Positions 39,069-47,224 of a DNA stretch of 64,000 nucleotides are shown piece after piece; the first letter of the stretch is position 1, and each line of letters opens with the position of its first letter. A model generated the notes under the pieces. That model did not search any database. It was not told the DNA's origin and saw only the letters and a program-made list of their open reading frames with translations. The DNA lies in the NCBI RefSeq assembly GCF_007829815.1, contig NZ_VIWT01000004.1, forward strand, positions 434,001 to 498,000, given 5' to 3'. The position numbers were made by a program, and so were the translations under genes. Origin of the DNA: Kitasatospora viridis. Lineage in GTDB: Bacteria > Actinomycetota > Actinomycetes > Streptomycetales > Streptomycetaceae.

Positions 39069-39818
39069 ATGCTGCAGAGTGAGATTTGGGACGCCCGCGC
39101 CGCGCAGAGCTACGACACCCCGGGGGCCGGCATGTTCGCGCCGGCGACGTTGGGGCCGACTGTCGACCGGCTCGCGGAACTCGCGGAGGGTGGGCGGGCG
39201 TTGGAGTTCGCCATCGGGACCGGGCGGGTGGCGGTGCCGCTCGCGGCGCGCGGTGTGCCGGTCAGTGGCATCGAGTTGTCGGTGCCGATGGTCGACCAGC
39301 TGCGCACCAAGGTCGACGAGACGGCCGTGCCGGTGGTCGTGGGCGACATGGCCACCGCGCGGGTCCCGGGCGAGTTCCAACTCGTCTACCTCGTCTACAA
39401 CACCATCTCCAACCTGCTCACCCAGGCCGAGCAGGTCGCCTGCTTCCGGAACGCCGCGCGCCACCTCGCGCCGGGCGGCCGGTTCGTCGTCGAGCTGTGG
39501 GTGCCCGAGCTCCGCACGCTGCCGCCGGGGCAGCAGGCCGTGGTCTGGGAGCAGGCGCCGGGCTACATCGGGCTGGACACCTACGACGTCCTGCACCAGC
39601 AGGTCGTCTCGCACCACTTCCGGTTCGACGCCGAAGCCGGCCACGAGGCCCAGGTGGTCCGCAGTCCGCACCGGTACATCTGGCCGGCCGAGCTCGACCT
39701 GATGGCCGAACTCGCCGGAATGACACTCGAATCCAGGCACGCGGACTGGACGGGGGCGGAGTTCACCGCGCAGTCCCGCTCCCACGTCTCGGTCTACCGG
39801 ACGGCGGGTCCGCGGTGA
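39069..39818 (+). CDS. Class I SAM-dependent methyltransferase
   Basis: A 249-residue methyltransferase. Motif I is ALEFAIGTGRVAVPLA (~43-58), the acidic loop residue is in VSGIELSVPMVDQLRTK (~64-80), and the later LVYLVYNTISNLLTQ region is typical of the Methyltransf_25 group. It is not closely similar to the neighbour ending at 38982, so this is not a simple duplication. ATG at 39069. Substrate unknown. Confidence 0.88.
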   Translation: MLQSEIWDARAAQSYDTPGAGMFAPATLGPTVDRLAELAEGGRALEFAIGTGRVAVPLAARGVPVSGIELSVPMVDQLRTKVDETAVPVVVGDMATARVPGEFQLVYLVYNTISNLLTQAEQVACFRNAARHLAPGGRFVVELWVPELRTLPPGQQAVVWEQAPGYIGLDTYDVLHQQVVSHHFRFDAEAGHEAQVVRSPHRYIWPAELDLMAELAGMTLESRHADWTGAEFTAQSRSHVSVYRTAGPR

Positions 39819-39990
39819 CGAGGCCGGTCAACCGACGGCTCGGGCGCGTTGTCCACCGGACGGGTGCGGTTCAGCCGTTTCGACCATGACACGAAGCGCC
39901 GCCGAATCGGTGGGCCAAGCGTGGCGAACGACCGCTGCCGGACCGGCGCAACCGCCACATTGGCGGCGATCCCGCTGCTACGTTGTCGGC

Positions 39991-40371
39991 ATGGCTATCG
40001 ACACGAACTACGAGTCCACCGCCGAGGTCTTCGTCCGGGCTTTCTACGAGGCGTTCGACACGGACGACGCGTCCCGTGCGGGGCTGGCCGAGTCCTACTC
40101 GGACGACTCGATGGTCCTCTTCGAAGGCATGCCGTTGCAGGGGCAGCAGAAGATCATGGCGCGGTTCCAGGAGCTCGGATTCCCCAAGACGCGCGTCGCG
40201 AACACCTACGACAGCCTGCCCCTGCCCGACCGGGCCATCCTCATCGCCGTCACTGGAGCGTTCGCGACCGCCGACGACGAGCCCTACACCTTCAGGGACA
40301 CCTTCGTGCTGACGCCCACCGACCACTCCTTCCTGATCAGCCACCAGATCTTCCGCACCAATACCTTCTGA
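39991..40371 (+). CDS. NTF2/SnoaL-fold protein
   Basis: A 126-residue cone-shaped NTF2-like protein: FVRAFYEAFDTDD (~14-26), YSDDSMVLFEGMPLQGQQKIMARFQEL (~36-62) and FRDTFVLTPTDHSFLISHQIFR at the end. Its organisation resembles nuclear-transport-factor-2 domains more than catalytic SnoaL cyclases. Bacterial members act as small-molecule binders or isomerases. The ATG at 39991 agrees with the family start. No linked pathway genes. Confidence 0.85.
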   Translation: MAIDTNYESTAEVFVRAFYEAFDTDDASRAGLAESYSDDSMVLFEGMPLQGQQKIMARFQELGFPKTRVANTYDSLPLPDRAILIAVTGAFATADDEPYTFRDTFVLTPTDHSFLISHQIFRTNTF

Positions 40372-40435
40372 ACGGCCCCGAGCGAACGTTAGACCGACGG
40401 GCTTCACGAGGAGGTGGGCGTCCTCCGGGTACGGT

Positions 40436-41404
40436 TCACGCCGGAGCGTCCAACACGGCGGTGACGTACGCGTCCAGCCGCTGCTCGACGGCACGCGCCG
40501 TCAACTCCGGCCGCCCCGCCTCCCGCCAGGCCCGCGCCACCGGCTCCACCTCCTCCGAGAACGCCAGCGCGCTCCGCAGCCGCCAGTACAGCCGCTCGCT
40601 CGCGGTCCCGGCCAGCTCGCCGCCGGCCTCCTGGTACGCCTCGGTGAACCGGCGGCCCCACTCCGGGCCGTGCAGCAGCGCCAAGTTGGTGGAGCAGTGC
40701 GCCACGTCCAGATCAGTCGGGCCCCAGGAGGTGGACGCCCAGTCGACGACACCGGAGATCCGCTCGCCCGCGCCCACCCCCGGTGAGGTCGGCACCTCGA
40801 ACAGCACGTTGCCGGGCTGGAAGTCCCGGTGCAGGAAGCGTCCTTGCCAGGACGGCACGGGCCGGCGCAGCACGTCGATCGCCGCGGCCCAGGCCGCCGC
40901 GTCGGCGCCCTCCGGGACCACGACGGTGTCGGCGGTCGTCAACGCCACGTACTCGCGGGGTCGCTGGGCGGGGCGCACCGTGTGGATCGCCGCGAGCTGA
41001 CGGGCCAGCAGCGGCACGCGCGCCGCCACCCCCGCGTCGGCGAGGACCGACCGGCCCGGCAGGTGGGTCATCAGGAGCGACGGGTACTCGCACCGCGCGG
41101 CGGTCGGATCCACCGCGACCAGCCCGGGAGCCGGCACGTCGGTGCCCGCCAGCAGGCGCAGGGCACCGACCTCGCGCTCCAGCAACTCCCCGGCGTGCGC
41201 CAGGTACACCGGGTCGACGAAGCTGCGCAGCACCAGGGCACGGGTGGAGCCGTCCCGCCCGCCGACGGTCAGCCTGCGCATCTCGGCGGTGATGCCGCCG
41301 TGCAGCGCCTCGGTCCTGACGATCCGTTCGCCGTCCGCCAGGTGCCGGCTCACCCAGGCGAGCGTCAACGGTCGGACGGCCGCCGCGTCATCGTGGTTGG
41401 TCAC
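40436..41404 (-). CDS. APH-type phosphotransferase
   Basis: A 322-residue kinase-fold protein of the aminoglycoside phosphotransferase/choline-kinase superfamily. The catalytic loop is FLHRDFQPGNVLF (~194-206, Brenner-type HxDxxxxN), and the metal-binding Asp is in GVVDWASTSWGPTDLD (~222-237). Many actinobacterial members phosphorylate small molecules, not antibiotics, so resistance should not be assumed. The GTG at 41404 is taken as start. The order TetR, unknown, kinase on one strand suggests co-transcription. Confidence 0.87.
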   Translation of the reverse strand: MTNHDDAAAVRPLTLAWVSRHLADGERIVRTEALHGGITAEMRRLTVGGRDGSTRALVLRSFVDPVYLAHAGELLEREVGALRLLAGTDVPAPGLVAVDPTAARCEYPSLLMTHLPGRSVLADAGVAARVPLLARQLAAIHTVRPAQRPREYVALTTADTVVVPEGADAAAWAAAIDVLRRPVPSWQGRFLHRDFQPGNVLFEVPTSPGVGAGERISGVVDWASTSWGPTDLDVAHCSTNLALLHGPEWGRRFTEAYQEAGGELAGTASERLYWRLRSALAFSEEVEPVARAWREAGRPELTARAVEQRLDAYVTAVLDAPA

Positions 41405-41458
41405 CGTGCCAGCTCATCATCCGGACGATGGCGAGCGCAAAGGGCTTGCCCCGCCGTT

Positions 41459-41848
41459 TCACCCCTCGCGGTCGTCCTCGACGGTCACGTCCTCGGGCCA
41501 CCCGCCGTGGTCGATGACGTGTGCCACGGCTCGGGCGGCGACGCCGAAGGGCACGGTGTCCCGGTCCGCGTAGGTGTCCGACTGTCCGTTCGACAGCAGG
41601 TACCCGTCCGAACTCCCCTCGGCCCCGGGGTCGATCAGGTGCTCGCCGGGGTCCCCCGCGCCGTGCATCAGGGTCACCATCGCGCGCTCGCCGTTGGTGA
41701 CCACGGCCAGCAGTCGGCCCTGCTCGTCCTCGAACCAGGTCTCCTGGCTCGCCCAGTCGAACCGGTTGCCCACCAGCCGCCGCGCCTCCTCTCCGGAGTA
41801 GGCGTGGGCGGTCGAGCCCTGGAGGTGCCAGCGGTGCAGGGTGTTCAC
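41459..41848 (-). CDS. Hypothetical protein, Imm1-immunity-like
   Basis: A 129-residue protein whose layout is like Imm1-type immunity proteins: a fold with Trp-rich strands (RWHLQG, DWASQETWFEDEQGRLLAVVTNGERAMV, in parts), then DGYLLSNGQSDTYADRDTVPFG and a final helix before GGWPEDVTV. No toxin gene is adjacent. The GTG at 41848 lies just after the TetR stop. The family call is tentative. Confidence 0.6.
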   Translation of the reverse strand: MNTLHRWHLQGSTAHAYSGEEARRLVGNRFDWASQETWFEDEQGRLLAVVTNGERAMVTLMHGAGDPGEHLIDPGAEGSSDGYLLSNGQSDTYADRDTVPFGVAARAVAHVIDHGGWPEDVTVEDDREG

Positions 41849-41862
41849 TTTGACTCCGTGAC

Positions 41863-42423
41863 TCAGAGCGGCCAGACGGTGCCGAGCACACGGTCCGCCC
41901 AGTCCTCGGGGATGCCGTCGGTGGTGACGTGGCGGGCGTAGAAGGAGCCGATGAGCATGCTGGTGAGCGCGTCGAGGTCGGCGGAGGCCGGGAACGGGCC
42001 GGCTGCCAGGGCGTGGCGGAGCAGCGACCGGCGCGGCTCGACGATGGCGGTCCTGAAGAGCTGGAGCAGTTCGGGGTGCCGGTCCTCCTCTGCGAGCAGG
42101 GAACCGAGGATGGCCAGCCCGGGGGCGCCCCGCAGGTTGTCGTGGAAGTTCCGCAGGATCGCCAGGGCGTAGGCGCGGGGGGTCGGTGCGGTGGCCGGCG
42201 GCTCCTCGACACGGAGCGAGCCGATCACGGCGGCGGCCAGCTCCGCCTTGCTGCGGTACCGGCGGCGCAGGCTGGGCACGGTGGTTCCGGCGGCCGCCGC
42301 GATGGACTCCATCGACATCCGGGCGTAGCCGCGCTCGCCGAGTTGGCGGGCGGCGGCGGTCAGGATCGCCGAGTCCAGCTCGGGGTTCCTCGGCCGTCCG
42401 GCCCTTGCCTGTGGATCACTCAT
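41863..42423 (-). CDS. TetR-family regulator
   Basis: A 186-residue TetR repressor. The N-terminal helix-turn-helix is ILTAAARQLGERGYARMSMESIAAAAGTTVPSLRRRYRSK, in parts at ~19-58. The C-terminal ligand domain is unique to this protein (TetR_C_33-like, ending FYARHVTTDG). The ATG at 42423 is divergent from the antibiotic biosynthesis monooxygenase-like gene, with an ATTACG/CGTAAT dyad between. Likely autoregulator and regulator of that gene. Confidence 0.9.
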   Translation of the reverse strand: MSDPQARAGRPRNPELDSAILTAAARQLGERGYARMSMESIAAAAGTTVPSLRRRYRSKAELAAAVIGSLRVEEPPATAPTPRAYALAILRNFHDNLRGAPGLAILGSLLAEEDRHPELLQLFRTAIVEPRRSLLRHALAAGPFPASADLDALTSMLIGSFYARHVTTDGIPEDWADRVLGTVWPL

Positions 42424-42426
42424 TCC

Positions 42427-42452
42427 ATTACGATAGCCAATCGGAACGTAAT
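42427..42452. promoter_or_regulatory. Candidate TetR operator (ATTACG...CGTAAT)
   Basis: Outer arms ATTACG (42427-42432) and CGTAAT (42447-42452) with a 14-base centre, and inner CGAT/ATCG halves, between divergent TetR and monooxygenase genes that start only 60 bases apart. Size and position suit a TetR-type site controlling both genes. Confidence 0.5.
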
Positions 42453-42482
42453 TCGTCCAGGGAGTCCAGGGAGGGGCCACCC

Positions 42483-42809
42483 ATGACCGAGTCACTGCCC
42501 ACGAACGCCTATTTCCGGGTCTCGCGCGCCAACTTCGATCCGAGCCGGTTCGAAGAGGTCGACGCCATGAACAAGCGGACCTCGGAGTACCTGATCCCGG
42601 CCGTCCAGCAGCTGCCGGGGCTCATCCACTTCTATGCGGGCGTCTCGCCGGACGGCTCGGCCACCCACGTCAGCATCTGGGACTCCGAGGAGCACGCGAA
42701 GCAGCTCGACCACCTGAAGGAGATGGTCGTCGACGCGCGCGCGGAGGCCGAGGCGGCGGGCGTGACGTTCACGCCGATCGTCAACTACCCGATCAACTGG
42801 ACGATCTGA
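42483..42809 (+). CDS. Antibiotic biosynthesis monooxygenase (ABM)-like protein
   Basis: A 108-residue single ferredoxin-like ABM domain: YFRVSRANFDPSRFEEVDAMN (~10-30), QQLPGLIHFYAGVSPDGSATHVSIWDSEEHAKQL in parts (~42-75). ABM proteins are small dimeric enzymes or heme-binding proteins. The ATG at 42483 follows GGAGGGG. Its stop codon falls in a near-copy of the CTGACGNNNCGTCAG palindrome (42806-42820). Expression probably depends on the divergent TetR protein. Confidence 0.85.
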   Translation: MTESLPTNAYFRVSRANFDPSRFEEVDAMNKRTSEYLIPAVQQLPGLIHFYAGVSPDGSATHVSIWDSEEHAKQLDHLKEMVVDARAEAEAAGVTFTPIVNYPINWTI

Positions 42810-42829
42810 CGGTGAATCAGTAGGAATCT

Positions 42830-43966
42830 CTACCGCACCGTGGCAGCAGCCGGAGCCTGCGCGGCCTCGGGCACCAGGTGGTCGAGCCCCCGCGCGCTCG
42901 CCGTCGCGGCCTCGACCGAGCGCGGCAGCATGACGGCTTCGTAGGCGCGGACGGCGGCGTCGACCCCGGGCTCGGCCACCAGGGCGTGGGCGAGGTCGGC
43001 GCCGTCGAGCATGGCGAGGTTGGCGCCCAGGCCGACCGGCGGCATCAGGTGCGCGGCGTCGCCCAGCAGCGTGACGCCGGGGACGTGCCGCCAGGTGTGC
43101 GGCGCGGGCAGGACGAACAGCGGGCGGTTGACGAATTCGTGGTCGCCGTCGCGCAGCAGGGCTCGCAGACTCTCGTGCCAGCCCTCGAACAGGCCCGACA
43201 GGTACTCGCGCACGGCCCGCTGGTCGCCGAGGTCGAGGCCGGCGGCAAGGTGCCAGTCCTGCGGGGCGCGGAACGCGAGGTAGGCGCGGATGTGGTCGTC
43301 GCTGTTGCGCTGGGCGACCAGCGAGCGGCCGGCGCCCTTCGCCAGCAGCGATCCGTTGCCGACCAGCCGCGCGATCTCGGGGTGCCGGGTCGCGCACTGG
43401 TCGAACCCGGTCTCGATGAAGGTGACCCCGGTGTAGCGGGGCACGGCGGGCGACAGGGCCGGGCGGGCCCGGGACCAGGCGCCGTCGGCGCCGATCACCA
43501 GGTCGAACTCCTCGGCGGTGCCGTCGGCGAGGAGCAGTCGGCAGCTGCCGTCCGCGAGCGGGGTGACGCCGTCGACGGCGTGCCCCCACCGCACCGTGCC
43601 CTCGGCCAGCGAGTCCAGGAGCAGGCCGCGCAGCTGGCCCCGGTCGATCTCCGGACGTTCGCCGTCGCTGACGGACGGCGGCTGCTGCGCCAGCGGGGCG
43701 GCGGTGGCGGGGTCGAGCACGCGCCACTCGTCCCCTTCGGGGCGGGCGAGGGCCTGGAAGCGGTCGAGCAGCCCGGCCGAGCGCAGGGCGGCCTGGCCGG
43801 AGTCGGGGTGCAGGTCGAGGCTGCCGCCCTGCGGGCGGGTGTCGGCGGAGGCCTCACGTTCGAAGACGGTGACGGGGCGGCCGTGCCGCTGGAGGATCCG
43901 GGCGCAGGTGAGGCCGCCGAGGCCGGCGCCGACGACGGCGATGCGGGGAGGGCGAGTCGAGTGCAC
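42830..43966 (-). CDS. FAD-dependent monooxygenase (TetX/PHBH type)
   Basis: A 378-residue flavin monooxygenase. The FAD site is IAVVGAGLGGLTCARIL (~8-24), with the E/R pair in FEREAS, the GADGAWSRAR segment (~158-167; DG motif) and VTLLGDAAHLMPPVGLGANLAMLDG (~290-314; GD motif). It resembles TetX-like hydroxylases; the substrate is unknown. The GTG at 43966 has GAAGGG upstream. It is divergent from a TetR gene, with repeated CACTT/AAGTG motifs between. Confidence 0.9.
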   Translation of the reverse strand: MHSTRPPRIAVVGAGLGGLTCARILQRHGRPVTVFEREASADTRPQGGSLDLHPDSGQAALRSAGLLDRFQALARPEGDEWRVLDPATAAPLAQQPPSVSDGERPEIDRGQLRGLLLDSLAEGTVRWGHAVDGVTPLADGSCRLLLADGTAEEFDLVIGADGAWSRARPALSPAVPRYTGVTFIETGFDQCATRHPEIARLVGNGSLLAKGAGRSLVAQRNSDDHIRAYLAFRAPQDWHLAAGLDLGDQRAVREYLSGLFEGWHESLRALLRDGDHEFVNRPLFVLPAPHTWRHVPGVTLLGDAAHLMPPVGLGANLAMLDGADLAHALVAEPGVDAAVRAYEAVMLPRSVEAATASARGLDHLVPEAAQAPAAATVR

Positions 43967-44032
43967 GGGCGTGCCCTTCGAGAGGTGGTGGGTCGGCCGG
44001 GAGTCCGGCACCTCCAAGAAAGCACACTCGGT

Positions 44033-44111
44033 AAATAAGTGCAATGACTACACTTTCAGAGCCATCCCACTTGTCTCCTCGCTTCACTTATGACCCCGCT
44101 TCACTTGTGAC
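44033..44111. promoter_or_regulatory. Direct repeats between monooxygenase and TetR genes
   Basis: GCTTCACTTATGAC (44081-44094) and GCTTCACTTGTGAC (44098-44111) repeat with a 17-base period. Further CACTT/AAGTG motifs lie at about 44033-44074. The group fills the divergent promoter region and probably contains the TetR-binding sites, though no single perfect dyad stands out. Confidence 0.45.
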
Positions 44112-44135
44112 TCCGCTTCGCGATACGGTGCAGGG

Positions 44136-44729
44136 GTGACCGAACCCACCGGGCGCCGCGAGCGCAAGAAGGCCCAGACCCGCCAGGCGCTGGCCGACGC
44201 CGCGCTCGAACTCTTCCTCGAACGCGGCTACGACCAGGTCGGCGTGAAGGACGTCGCCGACTGCGCCGACGTCTCGGTGACCACCCTGTTCAAGCACTTC
44301 TCCGGCAAGGAGGCCCTGGTCTTCGACCAGGCCGACGACCTGGAGGCGGCACTCGTCGCCGCCGTGCGCGAGCGCGCGCCCGGCCAGTCGATCCCCCGGG
44401 CGCTGTGCGAGCACGTCCTGCTGGCGCAGCAGCAGTTCGCCGTCCACCGCGAGGACCCGCGGTTCGCCGACTTCTCGCGCATGGTGCAGGAGACCCCGGC
44501 GCTGCGCGACTACGCCCACCGCCTGTGGACGCGCCACGAGGCGGCCCTGGCCGCCGCGATCGCCGAGGCCGCGGATGCGCCCGCGGACGACGTCGGCTGC
44601 GTCGCCCTGGCCCGCTTCGCCCTGGAGGCCCGCGGCCTCGTCCAGCGGCACGCCGACCCGCGCCGGGCCGCCGACGAGGTCTTCGGGCTGCTCGAACACG
44701 GCTGGGCCGCCTCCCACCCGGCGACCTGA
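44136..44729 (+). CDS. TetR-family regulator
   Basis: A 197-residue TetR repressor. The helix-turn-helix reads TRQALADAALELFLERGYDQVGVKDVADCADVSVTTLFKHFSGKEAL in parts (~15-61). The C-terminal domain is helical and holds the ligand pocket. The GTG at 44136 lies after a GC-rich leader. It is divergent from the TetX-like monooxygenase, the probable target. A weak hairpin with a bulge (44750-44781) follows between this gene and the convergent peroxidase gene. Confidence 0.92.
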   Translation: MTEPTGRRERKKAQTRQALADAALELFLERGYDQVGVKDVADCADVSVTTLFKHFSGKEALVFDQADDLEAALVAAVRERAPGQSIPRALCEHVLLAQQQFAVHREDPRFADFSRMVQETPALRDYAHRLWTRHEAALAAAIAEAADAPADDVGCVALARFALEARGLVQRHADPRRAADEVFGLLEHGWAASHPAT

Positions 44730-44799
44730 CCCACCCAAGTGCCTGCCCCGCGCGGGCCCGCCCCGAAGAGCGGCCCCGCGCAGTGCAACTGCCGCTGCG

Positions 44800-47058
44800 T
44801 CACCCCGAAGTGAGCGAACTCCACAGCGAGATCGACCGGTCCGGCACCTCGATCCGGTCGTCGTGGTTGTCGTGGTCCTCGATCGACACGATCCGGTACT
44901 GGTCCTGGTGGAAGACCCAGTACCAGCACTTGCCGTTCACCCGCTGCATGTCCGGGATCGGCAGCACGGTGGTGATCCGGTCGATGCCCGCGAAGGAGTC
45001 CCAGGCGGAGAGCCTGCGGTCGCCGCGGATCAGGGTGTCCTCGTGGCGGGTGCCGTCGGCGATGGTGATGATCCGGTAGAGCTGCTCGCCGTTCAGGGTG
45101 TGGAACACCCAGTACCAGCTCTTGCCGCCCTGGCGCTGGAGTTCGGGGATCGGCAGGAAGAAGTCCACCGCCGCGACGCCGTCCAGCGATCGCCAGAGCG
45201 ACAAGTCACCGTCCACGCGCACGAGTTCGTCAGTGTGGGCGTTGCCGTCGGCGATCGAGACCACCCGGTAGCGCTGGCGGTCGGGGCCGGCGTGGAAGAG
45301 CCAGTAGGTGCTCTTGCCGCCGACGTTCTGGCCGTCCGGGAACGGCAGCAGGCAGTCCAGCCGGGTGACTCCGGCGAACGAGTCCCAGTCCGCGATCGGC
45401 CGGTCCGGCTTCTCCAGCTTGTCGGTGTGGGCGTTGCCGTCGGCGATCGAGATCGCCCGGTAGCGCTGCTCGCCGGCCACCGTCCGGTAGGCCCAGTACC
45501 AGCTCTTCCCGTCGACCCGCTGACGGTCCGGCACCGGCAGGAAGGTGTCCACCGGCTGCCCGGACGGCGGCACTTCGCCCGGCAGCCGGCCCTCCTGGAG
45601 CGCGTTCAGCATGGTGAGGGAGGGCAGGAAGGCGTAGACAGCACCCTCGGTGCGGACGAACCGCTGGAAGCTCAACTGCACTGGATCGCCGCCGTCCCGC
45701 TCCCAGTCGACCGCGCCGTCGAAGCCCACCATGGCGTCCGGGCCCGGCTTGTTCGGCCGGTTGGGCGGGAAGTCCGAGTTGTCGATCCAGCGGTTCTGGA
45801 TGAACTCGAACTGCCGGACCAACTCCCGCTGGTAGCAGACGAAGAGCAGGCCGCGCGACTCGTCCGGGCCGCCGGGCCCCTCGGAGGCCGGGTCGAACGG
45901 TGCGCCGTACGGGCTGCCCCGGCGGATGATCCGGCGGCGGTCCATCACCGGCTTCTCGTCGAACGGCTTGTCCCCCGGGTGCTCCTGGAGCCCGTCGCGC
46001 GGGTTGGTCTTGCGCAGGTGCGAGAAGAGCGGGGTGACGTGGCCCTCAAGGTCGTTCAGGTAGCTGATCTTGTTGTCGTTGGCGGCCACCGTGTTGAACG
46101 GCTGGTCGGCGTTGGGGCAGGTGGCCACCGGGGTGCCGGAGCGCCAGCGCCCGACCACCCGGGCGGCCACCCACTCCACGGTGGCGTCGTCCGGAATCGC
46201 CTTGGCCTTCTTGAGGACCGGCAGTTGGCGGGCGATCTGCGCCCACCACCCCGGCACGTCCTGGGCCAGCCGGCGGACCACCTGGAAGGAGCCGTTGACG
46301 GCCCAGGCGGGCAGCGCCTCCGGCGTGTCGTCGATGGTCGGGTGGCCCACCACGAACTCGCCGGCCGGGATCAGCCGGGTGCCGGGGTGGTCCTTGACCC
46401 ACTCCGGCATCAGCGGGTCCGGCTCGTCGAAGTCGGTGACGCCCGGCTCGCTCACGCCGTCCTTGAACCCGAAGTGCTCCTTGCCGCGCCGGGAGCCCTT
46501 CAGGGTGGCGCCGTGCTGCTCGAAGACGATGGACAGGCCGTAGCGGGCGGCGAGTTCGCGCTGCTCGGTGATCGCGCCCTGGAGGTCCTCCACGCCGTCG
46601 GAGGCGATGGTCAGGACGGCGTGGACCTGCTCCTCGGTCTTGTTGTTGCCGAACAGCCAGCGGCTGGGGTGGCTGTCGTCGCGGTCGCCCATCGCGTCGG
46701 CCCGCACCACCGGCCCCTGTTGGAAGGCACCCAGGGTGGTGGTCGCGTCGGCCTGCGGGTAGGGCGCCTTGCCGATCAGCTTCGCCAGGCCGTGGTAGGT
46801 GAAGCTGACGCCGAGCCAGGTCGCCCGCAGCGCGCTGGGGTCGCCGCCGGAGCGCTTGCGGGCGTCGCTGAACGCCTGGTTGAACGTGGCGACCTGACGG
46901 GTGGTGGCGATCCGCGGGGTCAGTCTGCGCAGCCAGGCGCGGGCCTGCAACGGGTCGCCGAAGGTCAGCAGGAGCAGGACCATCTGGTCCTTCTTGAAGC
47001 CGGCGAGCACGTCGCCCTGGATGTCCTCGTTCTCGCGCAATGGAAGATCGACGGGCAC
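44800..47058 (-). CDS. DyP-type heme peroxidase with four C-terminal repeats
   Basis: A 752-residue peroxidase. Catalytic features of the DyP superfamily are complete: GFKDG (197-201, Asp200), the proximal heme His347 in LFSHLRKTNPR, and the distal Arg in IIRRGSPYG (~377-384). No signal peptide is seen. Residues ~502-752 form four repeats of about 62 residues, each with a PxPxxQxxxGKSWYW-like segment and IADGNAHTD-like segment; these may bind ligand or mediate assembly. That extension is absent from standard DyPs. The GTG at 47058 follows GGAG. Divergent from a copper radical oxidase, which would supply H2O2. Confidence 0.9.
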   Translation of the reverse strand: MPVDLPLRENEDIQGDVLAGFKKDQMVLLLLTFGDPLQARAWLRRLTPRIATTRQVATFNQAFSDARKRSGGDPSALRATWLGVSFTYHGLAKLIGKAPYPQADATTTLGAFQQGPVVRADAMGDRDDSHPSRWLFGNNKTEEQVHAVLTIASDGVEDLQGAITEQRELAARYGLSIVFEQHGATLKGSRRGKEHFGFKDGVSEPGVTDFDEPDPLMPEWVKDHPGTRLIPAGEFVVGHPTIDDTPEALPAWAVNGSFQVVRRLAQDVPGWWAQIARQLPVLKKAKAIPDDATVEWVAARVVGRWRSGTPVATCPNADQPFNTVAANDNKISYLNDLEGHVTPLFSHLRKTNPRDGLQEHPGDKPFDEKPVMDRRRIIRRGSPYGAPFDPASEGPGGPDESRGLLFVCYQRELVRQFEFIQNRWIDNSDFPPNRPNKPGPDAMVGFDGAVDWERDGGDPVQLSFQRFVRTEGAVYAFLPSLTMLNALQEGRLPGEVPPSGQPVDTFLPVPDRQRVDGKSWYWAYRTVAGEQRYRAISIADGNAHTDKLEKPDRPIADWDSFAGVTRLDCLLPFPDGQNVGGKSTYWLFHAGPDRQRYRVVSIADGNAHTDELVRVDGDLSLWRSLDGVAAVDFFLPIPELQRQGGKSWYWVFHTLNGEQLYRIITIADGTRHEDTLIRGDRRLSAWDSFAGIDRITTVLPIPDMQRVNGKCWYWVFHQDQYRIVSIEDHDNHDDRIEVPDRSISLWSSLTSG

Positions 47059-47224
47059 GGTGTCTCTCCACTCGGGTGTCGGTGATTGCACTGAGTAGTC
47101 GCAGACACTACGGTACGTACTCGAACCAAGCGAGGCGACAGGCCGTCGAACCCATCCGGCCCGGCAGCAACTCGCTTTCCCCGCAAGACCCGTCCGGTCC
47201 CTGGCCGAGCACCGAAGGAAGCCC

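Noticed and set aside
40436..41404. Aminoglycoside resistance gene
   Set aside because: Only the superfamily motifs are present; most actinobacterial APH-fold proteins act on other small molecules.
44575..47085. 836-codon open frame opposite the DyP gene
   Set aside because: Mirror frame; the peroxidase motifs on the - strand are decisive.
47095..47120. GTAGT-N7-ACTAC and GTACGTAC between the DyP and oxidase genes
   Set aside because: Short arms and no known regulator next to them; too weak to call an operator.
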